Of a stretch of DNA of 56,387 nt, positions 54,211 through 56,387 are shown one piece after another. Position numbers and translations under genes: made by a program. The stretch lies in contig NZ_RCIQ01000003.1 of the NCBI RefSeq assembly GCF_004000255.1, forward strand, positions 1 to 56,387, in the 5' to 3' direction. This DNA comes from Nioella ostreopsis. Its GTDB lineage: Bacteria; Pseudomonadota; Alphaproteobacteria; Rhodobacterales; Rhodobacteraceae. The notes beneath the pieces are model-generated. The model was not told the origin of the DNA and searched no databases. It saw nothing but the letters and a program-made list of their open reading frames with translations. The stretch's first letter is position 1. Each line of letters opens with the position of its first letter.

Positions 54211-56387
54211 ATGCGCACGCTTCTCACTGCCCTGCTGCTGTCGTTCCTCTCCGTTCTGCCTGTGACCGCGCAGAGCAACAACAATCCGGCCACGATCCTT
54301 GTCCTCGATGCCTCCAATTCGATGTGGGGGCAGATCGACGGGGTGAACAAGATCGTCATCGCGCGAGAGGTGATTACCGACCTCCTGACCCAGATCCCGG
54401 ACAATATGGAACTGGGGCTGACCATGTATGGCCATAACCGGCGCGGGGATTGCACCGACATTGAAACCATGGTGCCGCCGGGGCTGAACAACCGCGAGGA
54501 AATTGCGCGGATCGTCAATTCGGTGAACCCGAGGGGGCGCACGCCCCTGTCGGATGCGGTGATCCAGGCGGCGGAAGAGCTGCGCTATACCGAGAACGCA
54601 GCGACGGTTATCCTCGTGTCAGACGGGCGCGAGACCTGTGATGCCGATCCTTGCGCCGTGGGACGTGCTCTGGAAGAGGCGGGGATCGACTTTACCGCCC
54701 ATGTGATCGGCTTCGACGTGGATGAGCCCGAGGGCATTGCCGAGCTGCAATGCCTGGCGGAAAACACCGGCGGGCAGTTTCTGACCGCATCGAATGCGGA
54801 GGAACTGGCGCTGGCGCTGACCCAGGTCACGACCGCCCCCGCCCCGCCGCCGATGACAAATGTCACCCTGCGCGCCGTCGTGGTGCCAGGCCAGACCGCG
54901 CCCGTGTCGCCGCTGGTCTGGGAGATCTTCGACGAGGCCGGGGCCGTGGTCTATGACCGCCATGAAGCTCCCGGCCTGCAGACCGATCTGGAACCGGGCA
55001 CCTATCAGGTCTGGCTGACCCGCGTGGCGACCGGCACCCAGCATGGCGGGCCGATCACCGTGACCCTGCCCGGCCCGCAGGAATTTGTCTTTGAACTGCC
55101 GGAACTGGTGCCAGAGGCCAGCCTGACCGCCCCGGAAGAGGCCGTCATCGGCACATCGGTCCCCGTAAGCTGGACCGGCCCCGGCGCGGCGGAGGACTTT
55201 ATTCTGCTGGCCACCTCGGACCGGGCGCAAAGCTTCGTTCAGGTCTTCCCGCGCGATGGCAATCCGCTGATGGTGACGCTGCCCGATCAGCCGGGCGACT
55301 ACCTGCTGCAATATGTGCATCCGGCGATGAACCGGGTGCTGGTAGAACGCACGATCCGCGCCCTGCCCCTGCCTGCCACGCTGGAGGCCCCGCTGAGCGC
55401 GGTCGCCGGATCGACGATCGAGGTGATATGGGATGGACCGGGCGGCGAGACGGACGTGATCACTGCCGTGACGCCCTCGAACGACATCACGCAGACGCGC
55501 GCGTCGGTCTCTGACGGCAATCCCCTGCCCTTGCGGGTGCCCTCGCAGGCCGGGGAGTACGAGCTGCGCTATATCGACGGAACGACTGGACGGATCCTGG
55601 CCACGCGGATGCTGAGCGTGACGCCCGCCAGCGCCACGCTGGAGGCGCCCGACTCCGTCGAGATCGGCAGCACGCTTGCCGTGGGCTGGACCGGTCCGGG
55701 CTATGAACCGGATCAGATCGTGATCGCCGTGCCGGGTGAGGACACGACCCTTGGCCGCGCCTTCGTGCGTGAGGGCAATCCGGTCAGCCTTCAGGCCCCA
55801 GCTGAACCCGGTCAGTATGAACTGCGCTACCTGATGCAGGTCGATGAAGAGGTGATCGGCACCCGGATGATCGAGGTCACCGATATCGTCGCGACTTTGG
55901 AGGCCCCGGCCACCGCTGTTGCGGGATCGACCGTGCAGGTGCATTGGACCGGGCCGGATTATCAGAACGATTTCATTGGCATCGGGCCGCTGGAGGACGC
56001 GGATGGCTATTCCAACTACGCCTACACGCGCGATGGCAGCCCCGCCGCTCTGGTGATGCCGACGGAACCCGGTGAGTACGAGATCCGCTATTTCTTGAAC
56101 CAGAACCGCCGGGTCATTGCCCGCCATGCCATTACCGTGACCGATGTTGTGGCAACGCTGGAGGCCCCGGCCACTGCCGTTGCGGGCTCGACCGTGCAGG
56201 TGCATTGGACCGGGCCGGATTACCGCAACGATTTCATCGGCATCGGTGTGCCGGACGACCCGGACGGCTATTCCAACTACCGCTATACGCGCGACGGCAA
56301 CCCTGCGGCTCTGGTCATGCCGACGGACCCCGGGGATTACGAAATCCGCTATTTCGTCAACCAGGACAGGACGGTCATTGCCCGCCA
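54211..56387 (+). CDS. Secreted VWA-domain protein with tandem beta-type repeats (partial, right edge)
   Basis: A gene open to the window end (725 codons seen). A signal peptide (MRTLLTALLLSFLSVLPVTA) is followed by a von Willebrand A domain (about 26-215) with the metal site DASNS, the Thr in RGRTPLSD and VILVSDGRE. After a linker domain, about 86-residue repeats start at 55117, 55375, 55633, 55891 and 56152, each like ATLEAP--AVAGST-V-WTGP, then DGNP and PGEYE-RY. The last two are nearly identical in DNA, so they arose recently. The repeats look like Ig-type adhesion or ligand-binding modules. The C-terminus is not in view. Confidence 0.9.
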   Translation, partial: MRTLLTALLLSFLSVLPVTAQSNNNPATILVLDASNSMWGQIDGVNKIVIAREVITDLLTQIPDNMELGLTMYGHNRRGDCTDIETMVPPGLNNREEIARIVNSVNPRGRTPLSDAVIQAAEELRYTENAATVILVSDGRETCDADPCAVGRALEEAGIDFTAHVIGFDVDEPEGIAELQCLAENTGGQFLTASNAEELALALTQVTTAPAPPPMTNVTLRAVVVPGQTAPVSPLVWEIFDEAGAVVYDRHEAPGLQTDLEPGTYQVWLTRVATGTQHGGPITVTLPGPQEFVFELPELVPEASLTAPEEAVIGTSVPVSWTGPGAAEDFILLATSDRAQSFVQVFPRDGNPLMVTLPDQPGDYLLQYVHPAMNRVLVERTIRALPLPATLEAPLSAVAGSTIEVIWDGPGGETDVITAVTPSNDITQTRASVSDGNPLPLRVPSQAGEYELRYIDGTTGRILATRMLSVTPASATLEAPDSVEIGSTLAVGWTGPGYEPDQIVIAVPGEDTTLGRAFVREGNPVSLQAPAEPGQYELRYLMQVDEEVIGTRMIEVTDIVATLEAPATAVAGSTVQVHWTGPDYQNDFIGIGPLEDADGYSNYAYTRDGSPAALVMPTEPGEYEIRYFLNQNRRVIARHAITVTDVVATLEAPATAVAGSTVQVHWTGPDYRNDFIGIGVPDDPDGYSNYRYTRDGNPAALVMPTDPGDYEIRYFVNQDRTVIAR
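55117..56387 (+). repeat. Five coding tandem repeats of 258-261 bp in the VWA gene
   Basis: Repeat starts are spaced by 258, 258, 258 and 261 bases. The fourth and fifth (55891 and 56152) share long identical stretches such as the one around GTGCAGGTGCATTGGACC, while the first three are diverged. The fifth is cut by the window edge, so the total number is unknown. Confidence 0.9.

Noticed and set aside
54619-56205. 528-codon open frame on the minus strand
   Set aside because: It is a shadow of the high-GC repeat-bearing VWA gene, with repetitive His/Arg/Gly composition and no family match; the plus frame has signal peptide and metal site.

Overview
The window looks like a chromosomal segment of a Rhodobacteraceae (Roseobacter-type) alphaproteobacterium. 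The evidence is gene content and gene style rather than any database search: ribosomal protein L21 with a helix-hairpin-helix tail, Mg-type HemB, long alphaproteobacterial PstC/PstA, a GTTC-N7-GTTC LexA box before uvrA, and high GC with AGG-rich ribosome binding sites.

Layout. (1) 1-4785 is accessory-looking: an IS5-family element cut by the window edge, then a LysR regulator divergent from three small redox/detoxification-type genes, then 900 bases of gene-poor, AT-richer DNA that ends exactly at the 3' end of a tRNA-Ser(CGA). (2) 4786-13502 is core: the tRNA, two tandem secreted DUF2059-like paralogues, rplU-rpmA, a GNAT acetyltransferase, obgE-proB-proA (proline synthesis) and a PLP-dependent Cys/Met enzyme. 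(3) 13573-22141 is the phosphate locus: phoR, a convergent ACR3 arsenite exporter, then a Pho box and pstS-pstC-pstA-pstB-phoU-phoB. (4) 22559-28237 holds a LuxR-type solo regulator with altered ligand-pocket residues, tsf-rpsB, a DUF502 membrane protein and the psuK-psuG pseudouridine catabolic pair. (5) 28363-37074 holds a family-5 solute-binding protein, a candidate small RNA, 3-hydroxybutyrate dehydrogenase plus a patatin-like lipase, and an XRE-cupin regulator divergent from a four-gene ATGA-coupled operon (adenylate-forming ligase, DsbA-like protein, ICMT-like methyltransferase, MFS exporter). (6) 37071-56387 holds mfd, a DUF599 membrane protein, hemB, a 52-residue acidic protein, a DksA-type regulator, a DUF442-type phosphatase, a lipid A-type acyltransferase, a YSC84 lipoprotein, a penicillin acylase-family hydrolase, a secreted three-repeat protein, a cytochrome P450, uvrA with its SOS box, a rhodanese, and a secreted VWA protein with tandem repeats that runs off the right edge.

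Most of the window is ordinary core genome. The least explained items are a compact promoter-hairpin-terminator unit at 30253-30364 that looks like a small RNA, a dispersed intergenic repeat family (four clear copies and one diverged) at gene 3' ends, the coupled ligase/DsbA/methyltransferase/MFS operon with its own regulator, the repeat-bearing VWA protein, and a well-formed but unlisted 52-residue gene. No CRISPR array, prophage, toxin-antitoxin pair or defence island was seen.
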